From Sphaerosporella brunnea (lineage: Eukaryota; Ascomycota; Pezizomycetes; Pezizales; Pyronemataceae): 64,000 nt of DNA. The notes under the pieces were generated by a model, which searched no databases, was not told the origin of the DNA, and saw only the letters and a list, made by a program, of their open reading frames with translations. The DNA is taken from positions 62,001-126,000 of the forward strand of contig VXIS01000067.1 in assembly GCA_008704415.1 (NCBI GenBank), given 5' to 3'. Positions 53,672 through 64,000 of this stretch are shown here, one piece after another; positions within the stretch are counted from its first letter, which is position 1, and the number at the start of each line of letters is the position of its first letter. The position numbers and the translations under genes were made by a program.

Positions 53672-54544
53672 ATGGCACCGAAACGGAAAGAACTCTTCGT
53701 CAAGGGAATACACGAAGCCGGGTGGTTGAGAAGTGGCGCGGCCACAACCTACATATCCTACCCCTCGAGCACGCGCGAGACAATGGCTGGCAGAGCATTC
53801 CCGGTTGGTGGAGGCGGTTCTTGGGAGAGGCGACACAGCGCCCGGTGCTCCTCCGCACGCTGGCCAATATGGCCAAGGTGTACGAGGTGCACCCGATCCT
53901 GTACATGTCCAGCGATAAGACAAGGTTGTACAAGTTTGTGGATGGGTTGCTGCGATATGCGACGCAGAACCCGGACGCTGCTTGGTGCCGTGCGCTGCGT
54001 CCGTCCGGCTTCTGCCAACCGAACACCACTCGACGTGACCGTTCAGTGGATCCTCCCTCCAGGTGCCCCTGGTGCGGCTGCTGCAGGTTCTCCGCCTGCG
54101 AATTCTACCACCACCATTTCTCCTCTGAGCCCCACTCCGACGACTGCCGGTGCTTCTACTCCCGCCAGCAATGCCGACGCTGCGGTGGCGGACAGGATGA
54201 CTGCCGCCGCCGACAGAACGGACAGAATGGAACAGGCCCTGAACCATCTAGCGACCAGGGTCGACAACGTCGAACAGGCCGTCAAGCCAGAGGTTCTGGG
54301 AGAGATCATCAAGGAAAACTCCAAGCCAAGAGACACCGTGATGGCCATGATCTTCCCGACGCGGAAAAGGGACAGCCTGTGCTCACATTCGTTCTTTGAC
54401 GACCACAGTAGTAAGATGAGTATACTTACGGCGGTAAGCACCCTCAATGACAATAATCTCCACACCTCGACGGGGTCCGTTTATCTTCTGGAGATGTGGG
54501 GCTCCGGAGGGGAGGATCGCGAGCGCAGTCCCCACGTCCCATAG
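53672..54544 (+). pseudogene. Unnamed repeated family, member A
   Basis: ATG 53672 opens a frame (MAPKRKELFVKG) that shifts by one base near 53710; the main block in the new frame has NGWQSIPGWWRRFLGEA, RPVLLRTLANMAKVYEVHPI, LYKFVDGLLRYATQN, then AAWCRALRP. Near 54005 it returns to the first frame with NRTPLDVTVQWILPPGAPG, a Pro/Ser/Thr-rich linker and a coiled coil (RTDRMEQALNHLATRVDNVE) up to TAG at 54542. The same order of blocks is seen in member B. Two frameshifts suggest a pseudogene, though both copies conserve protein-level features. Upstream of it lies nothing recognisable; downstream, 80 bp away, starts a GC-rich ankyrin-like ORF. Confidence 0.55.
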
Positions 54545-54620
54545 AATTCCGCCTCACCGCGCAACGTATGAAGTATCCCCTTCAAACGGTGAACCGTAAC
54601 CGTCGCAATTTTAACCCTAA

Positions 54621-55560
54621 CCCGCAGGCGCCGCGCGCCACCAGTCCGCACCCGTATACGCAGCGCGCCGCAGCGGCGGCGGCAGGAGCACTGCTAACGC
54701 CTGCCATGATGTCGATCCGCGATACCGGCAACGCCATCGCCCGCACGCCTGCGGCAGCGACCGCAATCTCTGGCTCGCCCGAAAGCTGGTGGAACTGTAC
54801 CCACTGCCCACACTGCTGCCTCCGCCGCGCGGTTTCTGTTCCCGCGATGACTTCGGTGTGTCGCCGGATCCCTGGTTCGCGCCTCACATTCCGGGAGACC
54901 GCCGCTGCCTGCGCGTCGTCGGCGCGTACTTCGCGTCTGGGCTGCCCATAAACCCGTGGTTCCTGCACCCCGTCGTCGGCGCCGTCAACATGGCGGTTGC
55001 GAACGACTCTCGCGCCATCCTGGCGTTCCTGCTCTCCCTGCCGATTCCTCACGAACCGCCGGCGGATTGCACCATGTGCGGGCACAACCACGTCTTCTAT
55101 AATGCGGTCCACGACGCCGCCGCGTATGCCCGCCCAGAGCTCATGGAGGTGTTGATCCAGCGCGAGGTCATGGATATGGACCGTGCCGATGCACTGGTGC
55201 ACGCGGCGAAAGCGTTGAGACGTGACGGCGCCCACGGCGCGGAGCGAGTGCGACGGTGCGTGGGGTTGCGGCTCTCTGATGGCATGAACGGGGTCGCTCG
55301 TCGCGCCGCGAACAGTGGCCGCGAGCAGCCGGCGGAACTCGTCGCGGCGGTGGTGATGGATTCACCGTCGTTGGTCGTGGCCGAGCGGCTGGTGGAGACG
55401 GCGTTGGGGTTGGGGTACAAGATTCCGCGGACCAGGCGGCTGCTATTGTTGGCCGAGCTGGGGGACAAGCGGTGGGCGGGGCTGGTGAGAAAAATTCTCG
55501 CAGCACGGACCAGCTCTCGCGCTGGTATAAGAACGGGAGGGTTCCTACCCACTTTTCCTT
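54621..55560 (+). CDS. GC-rich ankyrin-like protein, start uncertain
   Basis: A frame open from about 54621 runs past 55560 (formal stop at 55773). It reads LWLARKLVELYPLPTLLP, then DDFGVSPDPWFAPH, VVGAVNMAVANDSRAILAFL, NAVHDAAAYARPELMEVLIQ and LVVAERLVETALGLGYKIP: pairs of helices with ankyrin-like spacing (H.A...AxxELxExLI), degenerate in sequence. No ATG lies at the beginning, so the N-terminus is either spliced or frameshifted. After about residue KILAAR the translation turns low-complexity and a GTATAAGA box appears (55523), so the real end may be earlier by another splice. Likely a host gene of the same class as 31262-32425; both are more GC-rich than their surroundings. Confidence 0.5.
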
Positions 55561-55800
55561 CATTCAACGCCATCACCGCATCATCGCGCCCGTCACCACC
55601 ACCACTCCCACCGCCACAAAATGAAACACGACAACAAAACATGCGTGCACGCGGATCATCAAGTAAAAAGATGGGCAAACCCACGGCCAGTAAGACCCTC
55701 CCCTCCTCACGTTGCGCGTGCGCCCTAACAATCCACGTTAGACTCCCTCGGAGGGATTTTTTGTATCTTTTATAGCGTTGCAATCGGCCGCTGTGTTTGT

Positions 55801-56319
55801 TCTGAGAATCTCTTCGCGTCTGAAAGTCTCAAGCCGACACCACCGCCCGGACCACCTACAACACCTCCCACGCCAGATGCACCAGAAGTACCTCTCAGTA
55901 TAAGGACTTTGAAGCGTCAATTCCAGTCTGTTTACGACGAAGTCTGTCGCCTTGAAGGAACGACACCAAGTCTGAAGCGTAGACTTAAGACTGCACTGAC
56001 TGCAGGGCTGGCGCAAGCACACGCTGGTGCTGAAGCAGCTGCAGAGCTCAAGGCGGCCAAAGAAGCAGAAGAGATTCCCTGCAAGCGATCCAAGCGTTCG
56101 CATCTTCAGCGTGGCGGCGTTTTGTATGCCGAGGAGGCGCGCGACATGGTGGTGCGGAGGGATCAGAATGAAGCGAAAAAGGCACGAGAAGCACTGGAGC
56201 GTGCGCACACTGCGATCGAGAGAGCTGCAAGAACAGAGAGAAAACGATTTATTGATGCTGTGAAGAGAGTACTAGTGGAAAGCAGATTCTGGCATTTGCT
56301 TCTCAGAAGAAGCTCATGA
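55801..56319 (+). pseudogene. C-terminal part of a pogo-like DDE transposase, tentative
   Basis: The frame reads a Pro/Thr-rich linker (SLKPTPPPGPPTTPPTPD), then RTLKRQFQSVYDEVCRLE, a long Ala/Glu-rich helix, KRSKRSHLQRGGVLYAEEAR, and another helix with AREALERAHTAIERAARTER. Fungal pogo/Fot1 transposases end in exactly this style: a linker, a coiled-coil helix, a basic (K/R)RxRKxLQKGGVLxxEE block and a helix. The catalytic domain is missing upstream, where the frame is cut by a change near 55740. The opposite-strand HTH fragment at 51520-51801 is of the same superfamily but lies 4 kb away. Confidence 0.45.
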
Positions 56320-59300
56320 AGCCATTGTGTTTGGAGGTTCGGAAGGAAGCAAGGATTCGGGCGAACCGTAGCAAGCAGTGCAAGACTGAACGCATGGAAT
56401 TCTATATTCTATATTCGATGTGGTGGTGGTGGTCGAAAGATTCTTAGCGACTATTGTTGGACTGTGTGGCACTGCGCCACAACCACTGCTTGGGCCATCC
56501 CTACGCGATACACGTTGTGCGTTCGACCTTTGAGTTAGGTGTCATCCACTCTGGTTAATATCCGTTGATAACCTTCCATCCCTCGTTGCATAGAGGGGGA
56601 CTGAAGGCACCAGTGACAAGACACTGCTCTAACAGGGCCATCATGGTGCTGAAGTAGTTTTTTCTCCAACTATCGACTAGCTCTAACCTCAATTTGCGTT
56701 TAATTCTCGGTATTAGCGTGCGTACCGACTCGCCACATGGCGTACGACGCACCCTGGGCACTGCCCTTTCAATCAACACTACTGGCGAGTCACTCTTAAC
56801 ACTGTTTTGGGTAGGCCATGGAAGCCTCGCCTGCTACCTGATTAGGAACCGGGGCCACATGTCGTCATGTAAAAAGGATCTTGCTGATCCCCTTTCCTCC
56901 ACCATCATCCTATGAAAGTGTGGATTGCGGATCATGCCTGAACATAGCGTAATCGGGGACGCGGGGGCATATCGCGCCGTTCATTCCCACAGTACTGTCA
57001 GCAGTCTGTGCTCGCCGGGAGGGTGCGTATAGTTTCAGTGCCACGCACCTCCGGGTTATCTCCCGTTCATCGGATGACCAGTGACGCCGTAGATGCCTCA
57101 TCATAGCGCAGCGTACACCTCAGAGGGTCTACTGCCGCGACACCCACTGAAGTTAGCCGTAGCAAGTATCTTGCAGCATCATAGCCTAGTGATCACCTTC
57201 AACAAGGCCGTCATAAATGGGGCGCTTCAACACCGAACAGTATGCGTCAATCGCGTGTTTCGCTTTTTGAGTGTAGGATTGCATGCCATAGCAGAGTTGT
57301 AGGTGATACATCGCAGCACCAGGGTGCGTTAAACAGAACCCTTCGAATGTTGATACAGCACTGGCCGATTGATCCATCACACCCCATGGCACCTAGCGTG
57401 ATGATGACCCCGGAGTACTTTGTTCATTCCCGTCCATACTGCGTCTAACAAAGGTTGCGATGTGGGGAGCTATGCTAACTGCTAGCCGTGATATACAAGA
57501 TCTATGCCCGTGCCGTTGATGCTATCCTTCCCTTTCGCTTCAACCTAATAAGAAAACATATGTTTGAGTGGCTCTTGCTCCCCCCCAACGGTCCGTGGCG
57601 TAAAATAACGATCTGGCAAGGAGGAATATTAGTACCAGCGACACCATTTGCATGCGAGATATTGCCTTGTTCAATTGCTTTATACTTCCATACCCCCTCC
57701 GCCGCCAACGACGCTCCCATACCCCCCAACTTTTGATCATGCCACCTACGCCCTGATGAAACCGTGAGCAAAATTCCAACATTTCCAACCTGCACGCAAT
57801 AATTTATCGTTGGCGACCCTATGCTGCCCCTGGTAGCACGTTGCACACATATTTCAGATGTGGTCAACGTTTCGGTTGGGGTGCGTCATCACTTGCAGGG
57901 GGGTTTTTCCTTCACCTATTCTGCGGATGTTGACCTCTGTAACCACACTGTCCGCTGAGTAACACTTCTTTGGTTTCTGATTAGGGCGACTGCACAGGCA
58001 GTGTGTGCGGGTACAGCGCAGCAATGCCCAAACAACCAAGAGACTCGTTGAGCTGTGCTCGGGCTCCAGTATTTGGCTCTGCAATCGAAGACGTTGACCC
58101 GCTTGTCAGACATTCAACAGCGAACTCTCAACAGGGCCGTCCAAGAGTGCATTCTTGAACAGCTGAAATGATATACAGTCTTCACTAAGCTGCAGCAATG
58201 CTTGTGAGTATGATCGGATCAGCCATCTTTGCTTGGTGCAGAAAACCTGCCACCGCCGAAGCTGAGGCTGTTGTAGCGTGCGAACAGGCGTTGAGACCGT
58301 GCGTAGACGGACGGTTGGAAGATAGAGAAATTCAGAGGGAATGTGTTGATGTTGTCACGCTCGGGCAGCCGGTGACAGCACGCCGCGTGGGTTAAACAGG
58401 TTTCACTTCAAGAGCAGGCTATGATAAACTGTGAATCATGGGTTGACACACGGGTACTGTATCACAGCAACCATTGCTGGGGATGGCAGGAGGTGTGTCC
58501 CCGGAGCGGGGTAGAGAAGGAAAACGCGGTTACTTTTAATAGCAAATTACCATTCATGGCGACTTTTGGTTTCTGAATAGAGGCGCCGTGTGGGCTGGGA
58601 TGGCGATCTTGTATCCACAATACCCTTCCTTGTGAGTTTGTCGCGCATGTGCGGCGTGGTCTGGCAATAGCTTTTTCAGTCGTGATAATTTTCGAACCAT
58701 CTCATCTCAGGTGCTGGGCGAGATCGGATGGGAGATCTTTGCTCCGGCTGAAGGAAATCTGGGGGTGTCTCGAGGGATGGCGAACCCGGTGGCATCGAAT
58801 AAAATAATCAGTCTATTCGGGGAGTGTGGTTCGAAATGAGTTCTGTTCACGGCAATGTGGACTTGTGGATAGTCTGCACTATACGGTGTTTCCAGTAATA
58901 TCTCCTTGCAATCGTGACATTATTTGGGACACGCAGGCTCGGGCGGATTTCACCCTATGATCGACGCGATAGAAACCTCTCAGAGACAGTCAGGTCTGAA
59001 AGGCATGTCTCCTGTGTTGGCGTCACGGTCCAATTGAATGACTGCACCTGTTGACCATGTGTGACTTCATGTATCATGCCACTCTCTCTCATGCTTGCTA
59101 TTGTTGCCTCTCTACATATCCTGATGTCTTCAGATGAAGCATAAGATGATCAAAACAAAGAACCGGACGCTGTCTGGCTGAGGACGAGCTGACGTGCGGC
59201 AATACTAGAGTCTGGCGGCATATAGCAAGTTAACCAGATTCCACACAGCCGGTGGTTGAGGTGCATACATGATAAAATGGCTGGAATGCTCACAGCTGGG

Positions 59301-61990
59301 GTTATCTGAATGACGCACCGCTACCTTCATTCTAACTATCACTACCGCGCTTGCTGATAGTGTACTTCCTTTGAACTAATTGCACAGGAGTGATACCGCG
59401 GTTGAGTACCATCCATAACGTTCGACGGACGGTGTTGAATAAAAGGATATTTGACGTGCGTGGAACCCCACCAGTCAACACTTCGCCGCCAACCTGGCCG
59501 AGTTATTGCCTGCACAAAACCATCACTCCGCACAAGGAAACGCCAGTTGCGGCGCGATATAACGCGCTGTTCGGTGATTTTATGGCACTGTCAGCACGGG
59601 TACTCGAACGGACGGCTGTTTTTGACAACACCGTTTGGATAGGAGCATTTGCGAGCTGGTGGCAGATGGTCTCATCGGAGGAACTGTTGCAAGAAAAACC
59701 CCAGTTAACGGTATCAGTGACAGCTCCACGATGAGAGTCGTCGATATATCCGGCGAACCCCAAGGTGTGAGCAGAAGTGGCAGCTCCATTGTTCATGCTT
59801 TCGGCCACTTTGTGATTCTTCGCGATCCCTCTGCAATGGCATTCGGTCGCTGTGTCATTTATGTGGTTTCCTGCAGCCAACGGCCCAATGGAGGAGCATA
59901 TGCAACGGCTGTTCTTGGGGGCACCCGACTGGCAGTCGCGCTGTTTGCGCTGCGGGTACTGAACTGCTCTTGGGTTCTTTGCACGAGGAATGACGGCTAT
60001 GGCGATCTGCTATGCAGTCTGCAGGACGTGAAGGTCTTCAGGCATGGAAGTTTCCTCACCTCGAGAGAACGGTAGTACAGGGTTCGGTGTTTGCAGTTTG
60101 CAATGCCGATCCACAAAGTCGGCGGGCGGTAGGACCCTCACGTTTGGGATCCCTGCGCTGCAACCTGAGTTCGACTTTGTCTTGCACGCACCTCCGCATC
60201 ACGATGCGTTGCCATCGATAGATATTGAGTCGCCATTGAAAATCCCCAGCTCGAAAGTTGAATCCCTGCGACCGGTCCCGCCTCCACCCAGGTCTGCCAC
60301 TCCCCGTTCCTGTCTTTAACAAGTCGCAGCGTGTCCGTTGTTGCTTTTGTAAATTCACTTTGCTATCACCAATAGGTCATCGCCATATGATATGTTGTCA
60401 ATCGGGGCAATTCATTTGCAACCAGAATTCGTATCGCAGAACGCGAATTCAGCCACGAGCTGGTCGGTGCGGACCTCGTGCGGCATCCAGAAGTCTTGAG
60501 CGGTGATTTCGAGGCCATTATGACGAGCTCGCACGACATTTCGCTAGGTTTGAACATAGCTTTTAGCAAAAAGCTATTGCACGATGTAGGGGCCATAGTG
60601 CCCTCGTTGTCGAGAAAACCGCTTGTAAAAGCTTCGTTGGGGACGGTGGTGTTGACTATTCACAGTACGCCTAGGTATGTAGGTTTTTAATGAGGACAGA
60701 GTCTCTCGGAGGAAGCGTGCGGTGTTGTGAGGGCTAGGGGTATGACACTGCGCAAACGATATTCAATCGGTCCTGAGGCATAAGGCTTTCACCTCCCAAC
60801 ATACGACATTTGACGGTCACTGCCCACGGCTAAGGACCGGAGGGTCCCATCACGGTGCGACCTGCATTGCTACCAATGCCAAAGCAGGTGAACATTGGAG
60901 CCAACTGAATCACTCGGCATGGTGGAGCAGGTTTGTCTAGCCATATGATCAGTCCAAATATAATTCCATGCCGTTTCCTGCGACAAGCCGGTGGTAACCA
61001 GTTCTTAGATCCTCTCTGCCGTACGCCATGCATGGAGGACTTGCGCTACGCCACCTCAGACTTAACCTAGCGGTTCCGCGGCTTGTTTTCGTTTAGCGGC
61101 CTGTTCGCCCGGACTATATTGCGTACATCTCGGGCAACTGTTTGAGACTGCTGATACCAGATATCGGAACTGTTTTGTCTACAGGATGGACATGACAATC
61201 CTATCCCACTTGAAAACAACCCGCACCGTGAGAAGGGATTTCACCATTGCGATTAGCATTCGTCGAGGTTGCAACTGGGGTAACAGAAATACATGGACTT
61301 CGAGCAGTACTGCCAACGTTGGCACATGACAGAACGACGGTGTAGTCGAATTCTAGGGTCGCCAGCTGATTGTTGACCCCAGTAGGTAAACCATTCTTTT
61401 TGCTAGTATGCTCGCCGTCTGGGAGGACCCAGCCTTGCCAGCACCGTACGCAGCCTGCATTGCATTGAACCTCACATGAAGTATCTTAAATAATCAGTGC
61501 CTGTCCGTGACGCCGGTGGCATGCAAAATAACAATCTGACAGCTTCCTCTCATTACTTGTGGTCGAATGAGACATCCTTGGTGTACAACTCGAGTCATAG
61601 AATATCAGGTCAGACTTCCTGCGAGGGTAGTTTTGCAGATGTGGTGTCCAATCTGTGTCGATGTCCAACGAAGGGCAGTGCAATCTCGTGTAGTCATTTA
61701 ACCCTTACATCTCCAGAACGTGCCCGATGACGCGCACTGCTCGCTAGTCATGTTCGGGCGTCTTGACATCGTTGATCTATTGATTTTATTCAGTCCAAGA
61801 GCGGTGTTCCCCAGCTCACTTGAGATATATGACAGAACCCTTGAACTCTCAGTAGGCCGCACAGAGGGTCCCCGTGTTTGCATCATGTACTCTGACAAGG
61901 GCCCAATGCCGTCTCGCTAGGCGGGGCCTATCCACTCGCACAACCTCACCACATCCGAACTGTGCGACAACATCAGCAATGGCCTCGGGA
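56320..61990. other. Long unassigned region
   Basis: No frame over 146 codons and no recognised motif in 5.7 kb. A GGTGGTGGTGGTCG microsatellite at about 56420 and ATTCTATATTCTATATTCG just before it are the only simple repeats seen. Some minus-strand stretches look protein-like (57186-57392, with THPGAAMYHLQLCYGM) but have no known relatives by eye. Confidence 0.4.
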
Positions 61991-62001
61991 ACATCCTCGC
62001 G

Positions 62002-62940
62002 TCAGCGAACGCGGCACTTCAAAGTCGTTGGTTGCGTTCGCTCATCGTTGAGGGCGGAAACGTAGGGTGCGCGTGGTTTCCCTACCGCGCAACCAGGTTT
62101 GTCCAGCCCGTCACTGTCAGCACGGAACTGTATTTCCACGCGTATGAACAGAGCTTTTTCAGGGTTGATACGAACGCGGCTTGTCGGCGGTGCTGATGAT
62201 TTCTTCGTTGGGCACCGGACAGTTGTCAACTTCAAGCAGCAACCCATCCAACTACTGAGGAATGTTGAGCATTTCAAAAGTTCCCATGCTCAACGAACGA
62301 GCTCTGGTCTTTGTCTGCTCTTGCGGTCACCCGATGCTCTTGACCAATATGGCGTACCGAATTGGTCATCGCAGTTGAGTCAGCCACACCTAACACCCGT
62401 TGTACCCCTTCCAGAACCTGTTGCCCGACTCCAACCTCCACCACTATCACCTGATCGCCTTCCAGGCTGGGGATTTGATGCGCACCCTGCGGCGAGTTTT
62501 CCTGTTAAGGCCAGCAACTTTCCACCCATGCTGCACAGCGCATCATCCTCAACGTAGACATCCTGTGCCGCGAACGCCTGCAGCCCGCGCTGCCCCAGCA
62601 GGACCATAGTGCCCCAGTAGATATTTCCACTGCCAGCGGACCTCGACCTCCCCACTATGGGTGGCCATGCCCTGTTCGGCTAGGGCCAGGTTGATGATTA
62701 GTTGTGAATGCCGCGTTTCCCGCACAGAAATATAGTCGACAGTGCCCTCACGATGGAATGACAAGAATGTGTTAGGCGGCAGGTGGCGTGGGAGTGTGAA
62801 AACACTCAGTGGACCGGCCCCAGTGGCAGCACGCTGAACCTCAGCCAGCGGGTGGTTGTATCCTTTTCGGTTGCTTATAAGATCCGCAATTTGACAGACG
62901 AAGCGATAAATAGCAGGAATATGTTCGAACCAGGCGACTG
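62002..62940 (-). pseudogene. Broken ORF of unknown family
   Basis: On the minus strand three frames in turn carry protein-like text: first IPAIYRFVCQIADLISNRKG, HLPPNTFLSFHREGTVDYI and RETRHSQLIINLALAEQGMA to a stop at 62549; then DVYVEDDALCSMGGKLLALT; then IPSLEGDQVIVVEVGVGQQV and ADSTAMTNSVRHIG. The change of frame at each step with continuity of style suggests one gene of about 250 or more residues broken by indels. I do not recognise the family. It lies between the unassigned region and the CAGCCCGG array. Confidence 0.35.
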
Positions 62941-63192
62941 ATCAATTCAGTATTTATTCATCATGGTCGATATAATCGGGGTTGCTCGGAAGGCCGTATC
63001 TCAAGGGGAGAAAGAGCAAAAGCTCGCAGCTCCTACAGCCAACGACGCCAAATTCAGGATGTCATAACAAGAGATCATAGCCTGGTGGCAAATTCGTAAA
63101 ACAATGACATAGACTCCATAAGACCAACACAGTCTGCCTTGTGAAGGCTAGAAGATTTCAACCGACGATGGTGGGCGGCAGTGTTCTCAGTA

Positions 63193-63305
63193 GCCAGCCC
63201 AAACAGCCGGGCGGGCTGGGCCGGCTGCTTTAAGCAGCCAGCCCGGCGGGCTTTTTGCATCAGCCCAAACGGCCCAGCCTGCTTTCGGGCCAGCCCGGCT
63301 GCCAG
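63193..63305. repeat. CAGCCCG-rich palindromic array
   Basis: Repeated AGCCAGCCCAAA, CAGCCCGGCGGG and GGCCAGCCCGGC; includes an 8-bp arm hairpin GGCTGCTT-T-AAGCAGCC at 63223-63239. Similar patches near 1911, 8520 and 49490 share CGGGCTTTTTG or CCGGCTTTTTGATC. Probably subterminal DNA of a transposon. Confidence 0.5.
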
Positions 63306-63368
63306 AGCTTTGAGTGATCTCCGGTGAAGACCGGCCACTACAAGTGGCGGGGTTCAATCGGCGCCGAT

Positions 63369-64000
63369 TAGTGATGGACATAAGCCGAGCCGAGCCGAGC
63401 CATAGGTCAGGCTCGAGCCGGCTCGGCTTGTTAGAAGGGGGGCTCGTCAAGCCGAGCCTATCGTGACAGGCTCGAGCTTTGGCTCGAGCCGCCATACAAT
63501 TTACGCTTGGCGAGCCGGTCAATACGTGGTTGCACGCAGTAACATTGGAGGGGTTGCTATACTATTCTATATCCGAGAGCTCTGATCCGGAATCAAAGCC
63601 ATCCAGCACTGCTTCCAGCTCAGCATCCATGCCCTCAACGTTGTATACGTCCCGATCCTGACCATATCCAGCTGCTTCGGGTCCGTCATCATGGTCACAA
63701 TCCCTGCGTGCAGCTCCCTGGCTGTTACCGGCCGCCGGGCCCTCGTTCTGTCCCGCATCCGTATCTTCCTCACCCATGTCTCCCACACCTTCGCTCTCGC
63801 TGCTGGATGTATGCTCATCTAAGGCGTCCCTAGTGGTAAAATAGTTGTCAAGGCCATGCAGTTCCCAATCATCGCTGGTCTTGTAGTTGAGCCAGCTTCG
63901 GAGAAGTAGAACTGCAGCGCTAGAGTCCTCAAGCATACGGTTTCGCTTTTTGGTGATAATTTGCCCCGCCTGGGAAAAGAGCTGCTCACTTGGGACACTG
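63369..64000 (-). mobile_element. hAT element, right side beyond the window
   Basis: Left end TAGTGATGGACATAAG, then GAGCCGAGCCGAGCC, GGCTCGAGCCGGCTCGG and AGCTTTGGCTCGAGCC subterminal motifs, then a transposase C-terminus reading towards this end. Related to 39530-40333. The other TIR lies outside, so no TSD can be read; the candidate is GCGCCGAT at 63361-63368. Confidence 0.75.
63562..63999 (-). CDS. hAT transposase C-terminus (5' part outside window)
   Basis: Minus-strand frame open from the right edge to TAG at 63562. It begins SVPSEQLFSQAGQIITKKRN and AAVLLLRSWLN, a full match to the hAT dimerisation domain (xxSERxFSxAGxxxxxxRxxL...LxLxxW), then DDWELHGLDNYF and an acidic Ser/Asp-rich tail ending DSGSELSDIE. 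There are no stops in 145 codons, so this is the best-preserved hAT copy here and may belong to an autonomous element. The RNase H-like catalytic domain lies outside the window. Confidence 0.85.
   Translation of the reverse strand, partial: SVPSEQLFSQAGQIITKKRNRMLEDSSAAVLLLRSWLNYKTSDDWELHGLDNYFTTRDALDEHTSSSESEGVGDMGEEDTDAGQNEGPAAGNSQGAARRDCDHDDGPEAAGYGQDRDVYNVEGMDAELEAVLDGFDSGSELSDIE

Overview
The window reads as repeat-dominated chromosomal DNA of a filamentous fungus. Splice signals (54-nt introns with GTGAGA or GTATCT donors, a CTAAC-type branch site and YAG acceptors), a TTAGGG-type interstitial telomere motif, ankyrin and F-box-like proteins, a FunK1-like kinase remnant and a chromodomain Ty3/gypsy element all fit an ascomycete. 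A truffle-like Pezizomycete is my guess for the lineage; nothing in the sequence proves it. There are no bacterial operons, no convincing tRNA or rRNA genes and no CRISPR array.

Layout. 0-10 kb: the tail of an ankyrin-repeat gene, a hAT transposase C-terminus, and a decayed retroelement-like gene (acidic repeats, gag-like segment, C2H2 finger). 10-16.5 kb: Tc1/mariner, hAT and LINE remnants; two hAT copies keep terminal inverted repeats (TIRs) and 8-bp target duplications (TSDs). 17.4-28.9 kb: a tyrosine-recombinase (DIRS-order) retrotransposon, split by an older 7-kb insertion (19239-26289, TSD GTACC), which is itself split by a nearly intact chromovirus (19757-25268, TSD ACTAG). 29-33 kb: the most gene-like part, with a FunK1-like fragment, a 387-aa ankyrin-type protein and a small two-exon gene, all on the minus strand. 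33-45 kb: fragments of copia, LINE and hAT elements, a short foldback element, and a complete 804-bp hAT derivative. 45-56 kb: an F-box/ankyrin-type ORF, an acidic ORF, two members of an unnamed repeated family (49.99 and 53.67 kb), a head-to-head telomere-like motif, pogo-type fragments and a GC-rich ankyrin-like ORF. 56-64 kb: mostly unassigned, with one broken ORF and a hAT element running off the right edge.

How it works together. Most identifiable coding sequence belongs to mobile elements, and most copies are broken. Several stops and one catalytic change look like C-to-T or G-to-A changes (TGG to TGA, Asp to Asn at the DIRS reverse transcriptase site), as RIP-like or methylation-driven decay would leave. 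Host-type genes that may be functional are few: 31262-32425, 32482-32934, 45752-46300, perhaps 47605-48219 and 54621-55560. The nesting gives a relative order: DIRS, then the unnamed insertion, then the gypsy chromovirus. The best candidates for something undescribed are the paralogous family at 50 and 54 kb and the foldback element at 36.9 kb.
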